A DNA stretch of 64,000 bases, taken from Streptomyces sp. WMMC500. Lineage in GTDB: Bacteria; Actinomycetota; Actinomycetes; Streptomycetales; Streptomycetaceae. A program made the position numbers and the translations under genes. Of the stretch, positions 24,615 to 32,196 are shown one piece after another. How positions within the stretch are numbered: position 1 is the first letter of the stretch; each line of letters opens with the position of its first letter. The stretch is from the NCBI RefSeq assembly GCF_027497195.1, contig NZ_CP114905.1, positions 868,001 to 932,000 of the forward strand, written 5' to 3'. Below the pieces are notes generated by a model. It saw only the letters and a list, made by a program, of their open reading frames with translations, searched no databases and was not told the DNA's origin.

Positions 24615-26153
24615 TCAGGAGGCGATGTTCCGGCGCTGGGCGCGCACCAGCTCCTCGGCCTCCGCCGCCGTCGCCACGGCCGGCGGGGAGCCCCGCAGCG
24701 GCAGCCCGGCGGTCTCCTTCAGCAGCGACACGGAGACGATGCCGACGACGGCGAAGGCCATCGTGTAGTACGCGGCCGCCATCGGCGTGTCCAGGAGGTG
24801 CACCAGCGCTTCGATGACCGCGGGGGTGGTGCCGCCGAAGACCGCGACGGAGATGTTGTAGCCGATGGCGAGGGAGCCGTAGCGCACCTCCGTGGGGAAG
24901 AGCGCCGGCAGCGTCGCCGACATGGTGCCCTGCAGACAGATGAGGCTGCCGCCGAGCAGCAGCATGCCGCCGAAGACGGCGAGGGCGGAGCCCTGCCGGA
25001 CCAGGGCGTAGGCCGGCGCCGTCACCACCAGGAACCCGACCATCCCGGTCATCAGCAGCGGCTTGCGCCCGAGGCGGTCGTTGGAGCGGCCGACGAACGT
25101 GACGACGGCGACCATCGCGACCATGGTGGCGATGACGACGGCGAGCTGCCCGGTCCGCGGCCAGTCCAGGGCCTCGGTGAGATACGTCGGCATGTACGTG
25201 AGCAGCATGTAGTTGGCCACGTTGTACGCCGCCACCAGCGCGATGCACAGCGCCAGCGTCCGCGGCTGCCCCGCCAGGATCCGCCGGAGCTCCCCCGGCC
25301 CCTGCTTCCCCTCGGTCTTCCGCTCCTCGCCGCCGGCCGGCGCCTCGCCCGTCACCTCCGCCACGGTGGCCCGGCCCGCCTCGGTCTTGACGAACGCGGG
25401 CGTCTCCTCCAGCCGCAGCCGCAGATACAGGCCGATCGCGCCGAGCGGCCCGCCGACGAGGAACGGGATGCGCCAGCCCCAGGAGGCCATCGCGTCCTCG
25501 CCGATGCCTGCCGTGAGCACCAGGACCAGCCCGGAGGCGCCGATGTAGCCGGCGAGGGTGCCCAGCTCCAGGAAGCTGCCGAAGTAGCCGCGCCGCTTGT
25601 CGGGTGCGTACTCGGCGATGAAGGTCGCCGCGCCGCCGTACTCGCCGCCGGTGGAGAAGCCCTGCATCAGCCGGGCCACGATGAGCAGCAGCGGCGCCCA
25701 CAGGCCGATGGTGTCGTAGCTCGGGATCAGGCCGATGGAGAAGGTGGCCGAGGCCATGAGGATCATCGTCAGCGCCAGTACCTGCTTGCGGCCGACGCGG
25801 TCGCCGAGCGGGCCGAAGAAGGCGCCGCCCAGCGGGCGTACGGCGAAGGAGATCGCGAAGGTCGCCAGCGACAGCATCGTCTGGGTTCCCTCGCCTGCGC
25901 CGGAATAGAAGACGTTGCCGAGGGTGACGGCCAGATAGGCGTAGATGCCGTAGTCGAACCATTCCATCGCGTTGCCCAGCGCGGCGGCGCGCACGGCGCG
26001 GCGGATCTCGGACTCCTCGGTGACGGTGATGTCCCGCAGCCGCCACCTGGGCCGCAGCTTGGCCTGCGCCACGCGGAAGAGAATGGGGTGGCGTCTTCGG
26101 GCCGCGGGATCCAGCGTCGCACCGCCGTCGTTGTTCTGGGCCTCTGCGTCCAT
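24615..26153 (-). CDS. MFS transporter of the metabolite:H+ symporter (ProP-like) family
   Basis: 512 residues, about 12 transmembrane segments. Family signatures: GNAMEWFDYGIYAYLAVTLG, AVRPLGGAFFGPLGDRVGRKQ (loop 2-3), RLMQGFSTGGEYGGAATF and YIGASGLVLVL. ProP-like proteins import proline, glycine betaine, citrate or dicarboxylates with protons. A charged cytoplasmic insert (about 240-275, Glu/Lys-rich) separates the halves; the long N-terminus (about 45 residues) is polar. The ligand cannot be read from the sequence. It converges with the RibD-like gene. Confidence 0.88.
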   Translation of the reverse strand: MDAEAQNNDGGATLDPAARRRHPILFRVAQAKLRPRWRLRDITVTEESEIRRAVRAAALGNAMEWFDYGIYAYLAVTLGNVFYSGAGEGTQTMLSLATFAISFAVRPLGGAFFGPLGDRVGRKQVLALTMILMASATFSIGLIPSYDTIGLWAPLLLIVARLMQGFSTGGEYGGAATFIAEYAPDKRRGYFGSFLELGTLAGYIGASGLVLVLTAGIGEDAMASWGWRIPFLVGGPLGAIGLYLRLRLEETPAFVKTEAGRATVAEVTGEAPAGGEERKTEGKQGPGELRRILAGQPRTLALCIALVAAYNVANYMLLTYMPTYLTEALDWPRTGQLAVVIATMVAMVAVVTFVGRSNDRLGRKPLLMTGMVGFLVVTAPAYALVRQGSALAVFGGMLLLGGSLICLQGTMSATLPALFPTEVRYGSLAIGYNISVAVFGGTTPAVIEALVHLLDTPMAAAYYTMAFAVVGIVSVSLLKETAGLPLRGSPPAVATAAEAEELVRAQRRNIAS

Positions 26154-26241
26154 GAGATCCGGGGTACCACGCCGCTTGCCCCCAACCCGGTCAACGCGCC
26201 GCCATGGCCGCCGGTTGGGCCGCGGGAGGGGTGGGCCCGGC

Positions 26242-27264
26242 TCAGTTCGCCAGGTTGACCTGTGAGCGGATCGGGTCGAACCCGAGGCCCGGACGCCCCG
26301 GTACGCAGGCCTCGTCGCCGGCCGGGGCGGTCCACCAGCCCACGCTGCCCTCCTCGACGGTGCGCAGCAGGATGCCCTCGCGGATGGCCCAGGGGCAGAC
26401 CGTGACCACGTCGATGCTCATCAGCTTCATCGCGGTGTGCGCGACCACGGCGCCGGCCAGCGACTGCCTGGCGCGCGCGGGTGAGATGCCGGGCAGCTTG
26501 GCGCGTTCGGCCGCGGGCAGCTTCCGCAGTTGCCTGACGGCCCGGCGGAGGTCCTCCTGCGCCATCGTGCGCGGGACGAACGGACCGTGCCGGCCGGGTG
26601 GAGCGCCGCACAGGCGGGCGAGCTGCTGCATGGTGCGCGAGGTGACGACGGTGGTGCGGGGCGACTCCCAGCGGATGCGCGCGGCCACGTCGCGCAGCCG
26701 GTGCCGCACGTGCCGGCGTACGGCCTTGACCAGGGCCGGCGGCGGCGGGTCGTGCTTGGCGAAGAACTCGCGGGTCAGACGGGCGGCGCCCAGCGGGAGG
26801 GCGACGGCGAAGTCGGGCAGCCGGCTGCGGCCGCAGGCGACCTCGAACGAGCCGCCGCCGATGTCGAGTACGGCCATGGGCCCGGCGCGCCAGCCCATCC
26901 ACCGGCGGGCCGCGAGGAACGTCAGCTCCGCCTCCTTCTCGCCGGGCAGCAGTTGCAGGACCACGTCGGCGCGCTCGTGGACGGTGCGGCAGATGTCGCG
27001 GGCGTTGGGGGCGTCGCGTACGACCGCGGTGGCGAAGACGAACGGCTCCGCCACGCCCCAGCGCCGGGCCTCGGCACGTGCGGCGGCGACGGCGGCGGCC
27101 AGTTCCCCGACGGCCCGGTCGCCGAGCCGCCCGTCGGCGTCCACGTACTCCGCCAGCCGCAGTCGCCTCTTGGAGGTGTGCACCGGCAGCGGCACCTGCC
27201 CGTCCGCGTCCGCGACGACCAGCCGCACCGTGTTCGAACCCGCATCGATCACGCCCACCCTCAT
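26242..27264 (-). CDS. Ppx/GppA family exopolyphosphatase/guanosine pentaphosphate phosphohydrolase
   Basis: 340 residues, actin-like ATPase fold. Motifs: MRVGVIDAGSNTVRLVV (phosphate 1), VFATAVVRDAPNARDI, MAVLDIGGGSFEVACG (phosphate 2) and LPLGAARLTREFF. It is the short two-domain form lacking the C-terminal HD-like extension of E. coli Ppx. It would hydrolyse polyphosphate or pppGpp and so link to phosphate/stringent control. It is co-directional with the GAF gene upstream (29-bp gap). Confidence 0.9.
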   Translation of the reverse strand: MRVGVIDAGSNTVRLVVADADGQVPLPVHTSKRRLRLAEYVDADGRLGDRAVGELAAAVAAARAEARRWGVAEPFVFATAVVRDAPNARDICRTVHERADVVLQLLPGEKEAELTFLAARRWMGWRAGPMAVLDIGGGSFEVACGRSRLPDFAVALPLGAARLTREFFAKHDPPPPALVKAVRRHVRHRLRDVAARIRWESPRTTVVTSRTMQQLARLCGAPPGRHGPFVPRTMAQEDLRRAVRQLRKLPAAERAKLPGISPARARQSLAGAVVAHTAMKLMSIDVVTVCPWAIREGILLRTVEEGSVGWWTAPAGDEACVPGRPGLGFDPIRSQVNLAN

Positions 27265-27293
27265 CAGCCGTGAGTACCCCGCACGGCGGTCGC

Positions 27294-27857
27294 TTAGACA
27301 TCCTTCCTCTTCAGGCGCGGTCTACCCGGGTGCCACGGGGCCGGCCGGGGGTCGCGGAGCAGCCGGTGGAAGTCGTCGAGCAGCACGACGGCCACGGCGT
27401 CGGCCGCGGCGGCGCACAGCGCGTGCTCCTCCTCCGACAGTGCGCCGGGCGTGCGTCTGACCAGGCCGACCGAGCCCAGGACGCGCCGCCGGAACCGTAG
27501 CGGGAAGGCGTACAGCGCGCCCGCGGCCGGCAGCCGCGCCCGCGCCCGCGGCCCGAACACCGGCCAGCGCCCCTCGTCCGCGCGCAGGTCGTCGGCGACG
27601 ACGGGGCGGCCCAGGGCGGACGCGCTGACGGACGGGCCCTCGCCCAGTTCGTACTGAAGCAGCTCCAGGCTCAGCGCCCGCAGGTCGGAGGCGCAGCACA
27701 CCTGCCGGTACGGCGTGTGGCTGAGCAGCGAGATCGTCACCGCGTCCATGCCCAGGTCGGTACGGAGCAGCCGGCACAACCGGCCGGGCAGCTCACCCGG
27801 TCCGCTGCCGACCGCGGTGTCGAACACCGCGTGGCGGACGGAGAAGCGATCGATCAT
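27294..27857 (-). CDS. GAF-domain protein
   Basis: 187 residues from ATG 27857; a TTG at 27902 would add 15 residues. The single GAF domain covers about 20-160: LGMDAVTISLLSHTPYRQVCCASD, LGEGPSVSASALGRPVVADDL and LGSVGLVRRTPGALSEEEHALCAAAADAVAVVLL. There is no ANTAR, HTH or kinase domain, so it may be a sensory subunit. It lies 29 bp upstream of the Ppx/GppA gene and may be co-transcribed with it. The pattern LGEGPS is typical of the GAF units found in actinobacterial GAF-ANTAR proteins. Confidence 0.75.
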   Translation of the reverse strand: MIDRFSVRHAVFDTAVGSGPGELPGRLCRLLRTDLGMDAVTISLLSHTPYRQVCCASDLRALSLELLQYELGEGPSVSASALGRPVVADDLRADEGRWPVFGPRARARLPAAGALYAFPLRFRRRVLGSVGLVRRTPGALSEEEHALCAAAADAVAVVLLDDFHRLLRDPRPAPWHPGRPRLKRKDV

Positions 27858-28022
27858 TCCTCTCACTCGCAGCCGCGTCGACGTGTGCCGGTCCCGGCAC
27901 AAGTACCCCCGCTGCGGAATTCAGTCCCTCCCGCACCGGCAAGATCCGGATCCGTGCGCGGGGATTGACGCGCGCCGCGCCGGGCACTCGCGGTGCGTCA
28001 CGCCCCCGTCGAGGAGGTCGTC

Positions 28023-28397
28023 ATGCCGGTCGCCACGTTCTGCCTGGTCGCGCTGGACTGTCCGGAGCCGCGGCAGCTCGCCGAGTTCTACCGGGGACTG
28101 CTCGGCGGCGAGGTGAAGCCGTACAGCGACGACTGGTGCGACCTCTTCGCGGCGGACGGCACCCGGCTCGCGTTCCAGCGCGCTCCCGGGCTGCGCCCGC
28201 CGAGCTGGCCGCGGGCCGACGACAACTCGCAGCAGCTCCATCTGGACCTGCGGGTGACGGACGTCGACGCCGCGGAGCGGCACGCCCTGGAGCTGGGTGC
28301 CAGGCCGCTGGACCTGGACGACGACGGGGGCAGGCGGGAGTTCCGCGTGTACGCGGATCCGGCCGGGCATCCGTTCTGCTTCGTCCACGGGGCGTGA
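28023..28397 (+). CDS. Glyoxalase/bleomycin-resistance (VOC) superfamily protein
   Basis: 124 residues, a single-chain VOC unit of two beta-alpha-beta-beta-beta modules: FCLVALDCPEPRQLAEFYRGLLGGEV and LHLDLRVTDVDAAERHALELGARPLDL, ending FRVYADPAGHPFCFVHG. His and Glu positions for a metal are not fully conserved. Most such actinobacterial proteins have no assigned substrate. GAGGAGG precedes the ATG at good spacing. It converges with the GAF-ANTAR gene. Confidence 0.88.
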   Translation: MPVATFCLVALDCPEPRQLAEFYRGLLGGEVKPYSDDWCDLFAADGTRLAFQRAPGLRPPSWPRADDNSQQLHLDLRVTDVDAAERHALELGARPLDLDDDGGRREFRVYADPAGHPFCFVHGA

Positions 28398-28462
28398 GCG
28401 CCGGTCCGGGAGACGGCCGACGGGCGCGGGCGCAACCGCGGGCGGGGGCGCCGGCGGGCCGG

Positions 28463-29146
28463 TCAGGACAGGTTGCCGGCCTCGCAGACGCGCTGGGCGA
28501 CCTCGCGGAGCTTGACGTTGTTCTCCTGCGAGTAGCGGCGCAGGACGTCGAACGCCTGCTCCTCGGTGAGGTTGCCGCTGCCCATGAGGATGCCCATGGC
28601 CTCGCCGATGGTGTGCCGCGTGGACAGCGCCTGCTGCAACTGCACGTGGGTGCGCGCGCTGGCGAAGGCCACGGCGGCGTGCGAGGCGAGGACCCAGCCG
28701 GCGGTCTCACTGGTGCGGCCGAACACGCCGGGACGGCGGGAGTAGATGTTCAGTGCGCCGAGTTCCTGGTCCTCGGTGTACAGCAGGAACCCCATCATGC
28801 TGCCCAGCCCCAGCCTGCGGGCCTCGGGCGCGTAGCGCGGCCAGCGCGGCTGCGACCGCGTGAAGTCGGGCACCCGGAACACCCGCTCGCTGTGCTGGAC
28901 GGCGTCGTAGCACGGGCCTTCCTGTACGCGGTGCTGGATGCCGTCGCTCTCACGGACCACCTGCGCGGTCGGGGCGACCGATTCCACCCGGTCGCCGTGC
29001 ACCAGCATGATGCCCGCGGCGTCGCAGTGTTCCACCAGCTCGACGGCCGCGGCGGTGATCCGCTCGAGCGTCCCGTTCAGCGACTCCTCCGCCAGCAGCT
29101 CCCGGGCCAGCTCCGCCAAGCGCTCTGCGAACTCCTGCCAGTCCAT
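28463..29146 (-). CDS. GAF-ANTAR transcription antitermination regulator
   Basis: 227 residues. The GAF sensor occupies about 25-160 (CDAAGIMLVHGDRVESVAPT, QEGPCYDAV, GSMMGFLLYTEDQELGALNIYS). The three-helix ANTAR RNA-binding domain follows (QQALSTRHTIGEAMGILMGSGNLTEEQAFDVLRRYSQENNVKLREVAQRVCE). ANTAR proteins bind paired hexaloop stem-loops in leader RNA and prevent termination. The target is unknown; I found no obvious tandem hexaloop motif next to the gene. ATG 29146 was preferred over an upstream GTG because the added residues are low-complexity Gly/Arg. Confidence 0.92.
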   Translation of the reverse strand: MDWQEFAERLAELARELLAEESLNGTLERITAAAVELVEHCDAAGIMLVHGDRVESVAPTAQVVRESDGIQHRVQEGPCYDAVQHSERVFRVPDFTRSQPRWPRYAPEARRLGLGSMMGFLLYTEDQELGALNIYSRRPGVFGRTSETAGWVLASHAAVAFASARTHVQLQQALSTRHTIGEAMGILMGSGNLTEEQAFDVLRRYSQENNVKLREVAQRVCEAGNLS

Positions 29147-29811
29147 GCCGCCCTCACCCTCACCTCTGGCCGCCGCACGCCCGCGTGCGCTACCCGGCCG
29201 GCCCATCCTGCCACCCCGCCCGGGCCGGCAGGTGAAGACGGCCGCGCACTCCCGGGCCGGCGCGGGACGGGCGACCCCGGCGCCCGACCGCGGCGGCGAA
29301 TGGGTTGATTCTGGCCAGACTCCGGCAGCCCGGACGGCACACGGGCAGAGCTAATTCCCGTACCGTCGCGTATTCCGTGCGTCAACGCGCGTCAACTTGA
29401 CAGCCGATGACATGGTGCCAAGCCCGGCGAGAACTTGTTTCGGACTCCCTGTCCGTCGTGGCGAAATTCCTCTTCACACAAGCTTTACCCGGTCCTAACA
29501 TGAGACCGCTCCCACCTCACGCGCCATTGAGGTCGGGGATGCATTCGCTACGGCACCTCCACCACCCGTGTTCCGCACGAATGCTTCCCAGCCCCCGAAG
29601 CCGCTCTCCCCTTTCTTCACCCTCGCGCCCGCGGGCGCCCGGGAGCTCTTCTCCACGCCCCTCCTCACCCTCGGGAGCGGCTGCACCGTCTCGACCCACC
29701 CGTGGCACACGTTCCTTTCGCGAGCCGTCATCCGGCTCTCCCGTGCCCGCATTCAGTGTGGCCGGCACCGGTTTCGCCCGGGCCCGGCCCGGAGACCAGG
29801 ATAGGAGAACC
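29147..29811. other. 665-bp non-coding region between the GAF-ANTAR gene and the first DUF4360 gene
   Basis: Both flanking genes point away from it. It is less GC-rich than the rest near 29340-29590. A candidate plus-strand promoter (29473-29501) is the only element I can support. An in-frame extension of the DUF4360 gene back to 29407 exists, but its Ser/Pro/Arg-rich translation looks non-coding. Confidence 0.45.
29473..29501 (+). promoter_or_regulatory. Candidate promoter of the DUF4360 gene
   Basis: TTCACA (29473-29478), a 17-bp spacer and TAACAT (29496-29501). The start would be near 29508, giving an unusually long leader of about 300 nt before the ATG at 29812. Confidence 0.35.
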
Positions 29812-30459
29812 ATGTCCGGAAAGCTGATCGCCGGTGGAGCATTGGCGGCCTTAGTCGCCACCACCCTGTCCGCCCAGACCGCGTCGGCTGCAGAGGAGCC
29901 GGCCGACGGACCCGCCGAGCAGATCAAGGTCGGCATCCAGACCATCAACGGTTCGGGCTGCTCCGCCGGCACGGCGGCGGTCGCGGCGAACGCCGACAAC
30001 ACGGCGTTCACGGTGACCTACAGCGACTACCTGGCGGCGGCCGGCGCCGGCGCCGGCCCCGTCGACTTCCGCAAGAACTGCCAGCTCAGCCTGGTCCTGG
30101 ACGTCCCCTCGGGGTTCACGTACGCGATCCAGAGCGTGGACTACCGCGGCTACGCGTACCTGGCGCACGGCGCGTCCGGCCTGGAGCAGGCGTCGTACTA
30201 CCACATGGGGTCGTCGCAGACGACCACGAGCACCGAGTCCTTCGAGGGTCCGTACGACGACAACTGGCAGGTGACCGACTCCAAGGAGTGGGCCGAGCTG
30301 GTCTGGGCCCCCTGCGGGGAACAGCGGAACTTCAACGTCAACACCGAACTCCGGGTGTACCGCGGTTCCTCCGACCCGCGGGCGACCAGCCTGATGACGA
30401 TGGACTCCACGGACAGCGCGGTGAGCACGAAGTACCACCTGGCGTGGAAGGAGTGCTGA
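29812..30459 (+). CDS. Secreted DUF4360 protein, copy 1
   Basis: 215 residues. Signal peptide 1-27 (LAALVATTLSAQTASAAEE), then one DUF4360 domain: GSGCSAGTAAVAANADNTAFTVTYSDY, FRKNCQLSLVLDVPSGFTYAIQSVDYRGYAYL, YYHMGSSQ and ELVWAPCGEQRNFNVNTELRV. Four conserved Cys probably form two disulfides. The family is found in secreted proteins of actinobacteria and fungi; function unknown, with a beta-sandwich character. ATG 29812 follows TAGGAG. A paralogue starts 220 bp downstream on the same strand. Confidence 0.9.
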   Translation: MSGKLIAGGALAALVATTLSAQTASAAEEPADGPAEQIKVGIQTINGSGCSAGTAAVAANADNTAFTVTYSDYLAAAGAGAGPVDFRKNCQLSLVLDVPSGFTYAIQSVDYRGYAYLAHGASGLEQASYYHMGSSQTTTSTESFEGPYDDNWQVTDSKEWAELVWAPCGEQRNFNVNTELRVYRGSSDPRATSLMTMDSTDSAVSTKYHLAWKEC

Positions 30460-30679
30460 ATTACCGCGACAGGTAAGCACCATACCCGCGGTACGCCTTC
30501 GGAGACGGCGACTGAATTCCCGCCCGTTCGGCATTTCGCGCCGGCATGCCGCCGGTGCGCGCCTTGACGGAATCCGGCGTAGCGGACCCGTTTGCCGCCC
30601 GCTCGCCAGACTCCGCCCGCATGGCCCGTTCCTGGCATTGCCGTGCCCGGATACGGTCCACCCGACCGATTGGAGAACC

Positions 30680-31357
30680 ATGACCCTTGTCGCAGGCAGT
30701 GTCCTGGCAGCATTACTGGCCGCGACCGTCAGCAGCCCCATCGCGTCGCCGTCCCACGATATCGCGACGCCGCCGTACTTCGAAGACGTACCGCCCGATC
30801 AGATGGCGATCCAGGTACTCACCGTCAACGGCACCGGCTGCGAGCCGGGCAGCGCCGCCATCGCGGTCTCCGCGGACAATCAGGCGTTCACCGTGACGTA
30901 CAGCGAGTACATGGCCCTGGTCGGCGTCGGCGCGACCGCCACCGACTTCCGCAAGAACTGCCAGCTCAACCTGGCAGTCAAGGTGCCCCACGGCTTCACC
31001 TACGCCATCGCCAGCGTCGACTACCGGGGGTACGGCTACCTGGAGCCCGGCGCGACCGGCATCGAGAAGGCGTCGTACTACTTCCAGGGTTCGCCCGACA
31101 CCGACACCTTCACGCACAACTTCAACGGGCCGATGGACGACAACTGGACCACGACCGACGTGACCGACCTGGAGTCGCTCGTCTGGGCGCCGTGCGGGGA
31201 GATCCGCAACTTCAACATCAACACGGAGCTGCGCGTCAACGCCGGCACGTCGGACCCCAGGACGACCACCAGCCTGCTGTCCATGGACTCGACGGACGGA
31301 GAGATCGAAACCACGTACCACGTCGCCTGGCGCGAGTGCCTGCCGGGCGAGGACTGA
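30680..31357 (+). CDS. Secreted DUF4360 protein, copy 2
   Basis: 225 residues. Signal peptide of about 22 residues (LAALLAATVSSPIAS) and the same domain as its upstream neighbour, with matching Cys and blocks (GTGCEPGSAAIAVSADNQAFTVTYSEY, FRKNCQLNLAVKVPHGFTYAIASVDYRGYGYLEPG, SLVWAPCGEIRNFNINTELRV). The pair is a tandem duplication that has diverged over most surface positions. ATG follows TGGAGAACC, almost the ribosome site of copy 1, showing that the duplication included it. Confidence 0.9.
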   Translation: MTLVAGSVLAALLAATVSSPIASPSHDIATPPYFEDVPPDQMAIQVLTVNGTGCEPGSAAIAVSADNQAFTVTYSEYMALVGVGATATDFRKNCQLNLAVKVPHGFTYAIASVDYRGYGYLEPGATGIEKASYYFQGSPDTDTFTHNFNGPMDDNWTTTDVTDLESLVWAPCGEIRNFNINTELRVNAGTSDPRTTTSLLSMDSTDGEIETTYHVAWRECLPGED

Positions 31358-31376
31358 TCCGCCGACATCGGTGAAA

Positions 31377-31440
31377 CCCGCGCCCGCGCCGGCGGGAGCA
31401 GCCCGGGGCGTTCTCGCCCGGGTCCCGGCGCGGGCGCGGG
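31377..31440. terminator. Nested hairpin after the DUF4360 pair
   Basis: CCCGCGCCCGCGCCGG (31377-31392) and CCGGCGCGGGCGCGGG (31425-31440) are perfect 16-bp arms. A smaller hairpin (CCCGGGGCG..CGCCCGGG) sits in the loop. It lies between convergent genes. Confidence 0.7.
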
Positions 31441-31485
31441 GGCGGGCGGGGGTTCCGAGGGTGACCCGCTCCGCCGCGCGCACGC

Positions 31486-32139
31486 TCAGGCGCGTGCGTG
31501 CTCCCTGACCTCCTCCGCCACGCCCTTGTCCAGCGCACACCGCACCAGCGCCGCCGTGAACGGCGGCAGTTGCGGCTCGCGTACGAGCCGGGCGAGCCGG
31601 GACGGGTCCTTCGGCAGGTCCACGCGGCCGGCGCCCTGCACGACCTTGGCGTCGACGTACGGCGCGGCCTCCGGCCACACGCCCTGGACCTCGCGCAGGA
31701 AGATCGCCGCGCCCGCCGGCCCGAGGCCGGGAACCCGCTGCAGCAGCTCCGCGAGCCGCCGGACGTCGCCGTCCGCCTCGCGGCGCAGCCCGCGCAGGTC
31801 GCCCCGGTAGGTGTCGAGCAGCAGCCGGGCGCCGTCGCCGAGCTGCGTGGCGGTGCGCTCGTCGTAGCGGCGGTAGCCGCCCTCGCCGAGGGCGTCGACC
31901 CGCTGCTGCCAGGTGGCGTCGGCCATCGCGCGGGGGCCGCGCATCCCGGCGTCGAACAGCGCGCGGGCCGCGGCGAGCGCCACGCTCGCCCGGATCCGGG
32001 CGCTGAGCAGACAGGAGAGCACGAGCAGTTGGTAGAGGGGCTGCGGGGTGTTCTGCAGGCGAATGCCCGCGTCCTCGGCGTACGTGCGTCCGTACGCGTC
32101 GAGGAGCGCGTCCACTGTGCGGGTCTCGGTCTTCGTCAC
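31486..32139 (-). CDS. HhH-GPD (endonuclease III-like) DNA glycosylase-type protein
   Basis: 217 residues. The helix-hairpin-helix RVPGLGPAGAAIFLREV and the flanking helices (PLYQLLVLSCLLSARIRASVA, DARWxx-type segment replaced by YVDAKVVQGAGRV) match endonuclease III folds. The catalytic Lys of bifunctional enzymes is not evident, and there is no C-terminal Cys4 iron-sulfur motif, so it may be a monofunctional or non-catalytic relative. It lies 57 bp downstream of the transketolase gene start-to-stop direction on the same strand. Confidence 0.75.
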   Translation of the reverse strand: MTKTETRTVDALLDAYGRTYAEDAGIRLQNTPQPLYQLLVLSCLLSARIRASVALAAARALFDAGMRGPRAMADATWQQRVDALGEGGYRRYDERTATQLGDGARLLLDTYRGDLRGLRREADGDVRRLAELLQRVPGLGPAGAAIFLREVQGVWPEAAPYVDAKVVQGAGRVDLPKDPSRLARLVREPQLPPFTAALVRCALDKGVAEEVREHARA

Positions 32140-32196
32140 GGTTCCGTCCTCCGCCGGCTCGGGTCCGTTCTGTCCGGTGTTCTGTCCGGTGGCCCG

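Noticed and set aside
29494..29516. Half CebR-like site (GCTCCCA) upstream of DUF4360
   Set aside because: Only one half of the palindrome is present.
29407..29811. N-terminal extension of the first DUF4360 protein
   Set aside because: Ser/Pro/Arg-rich translation, no signal peptide at its start, and a clear ribosome site and signal peptide at 29812.
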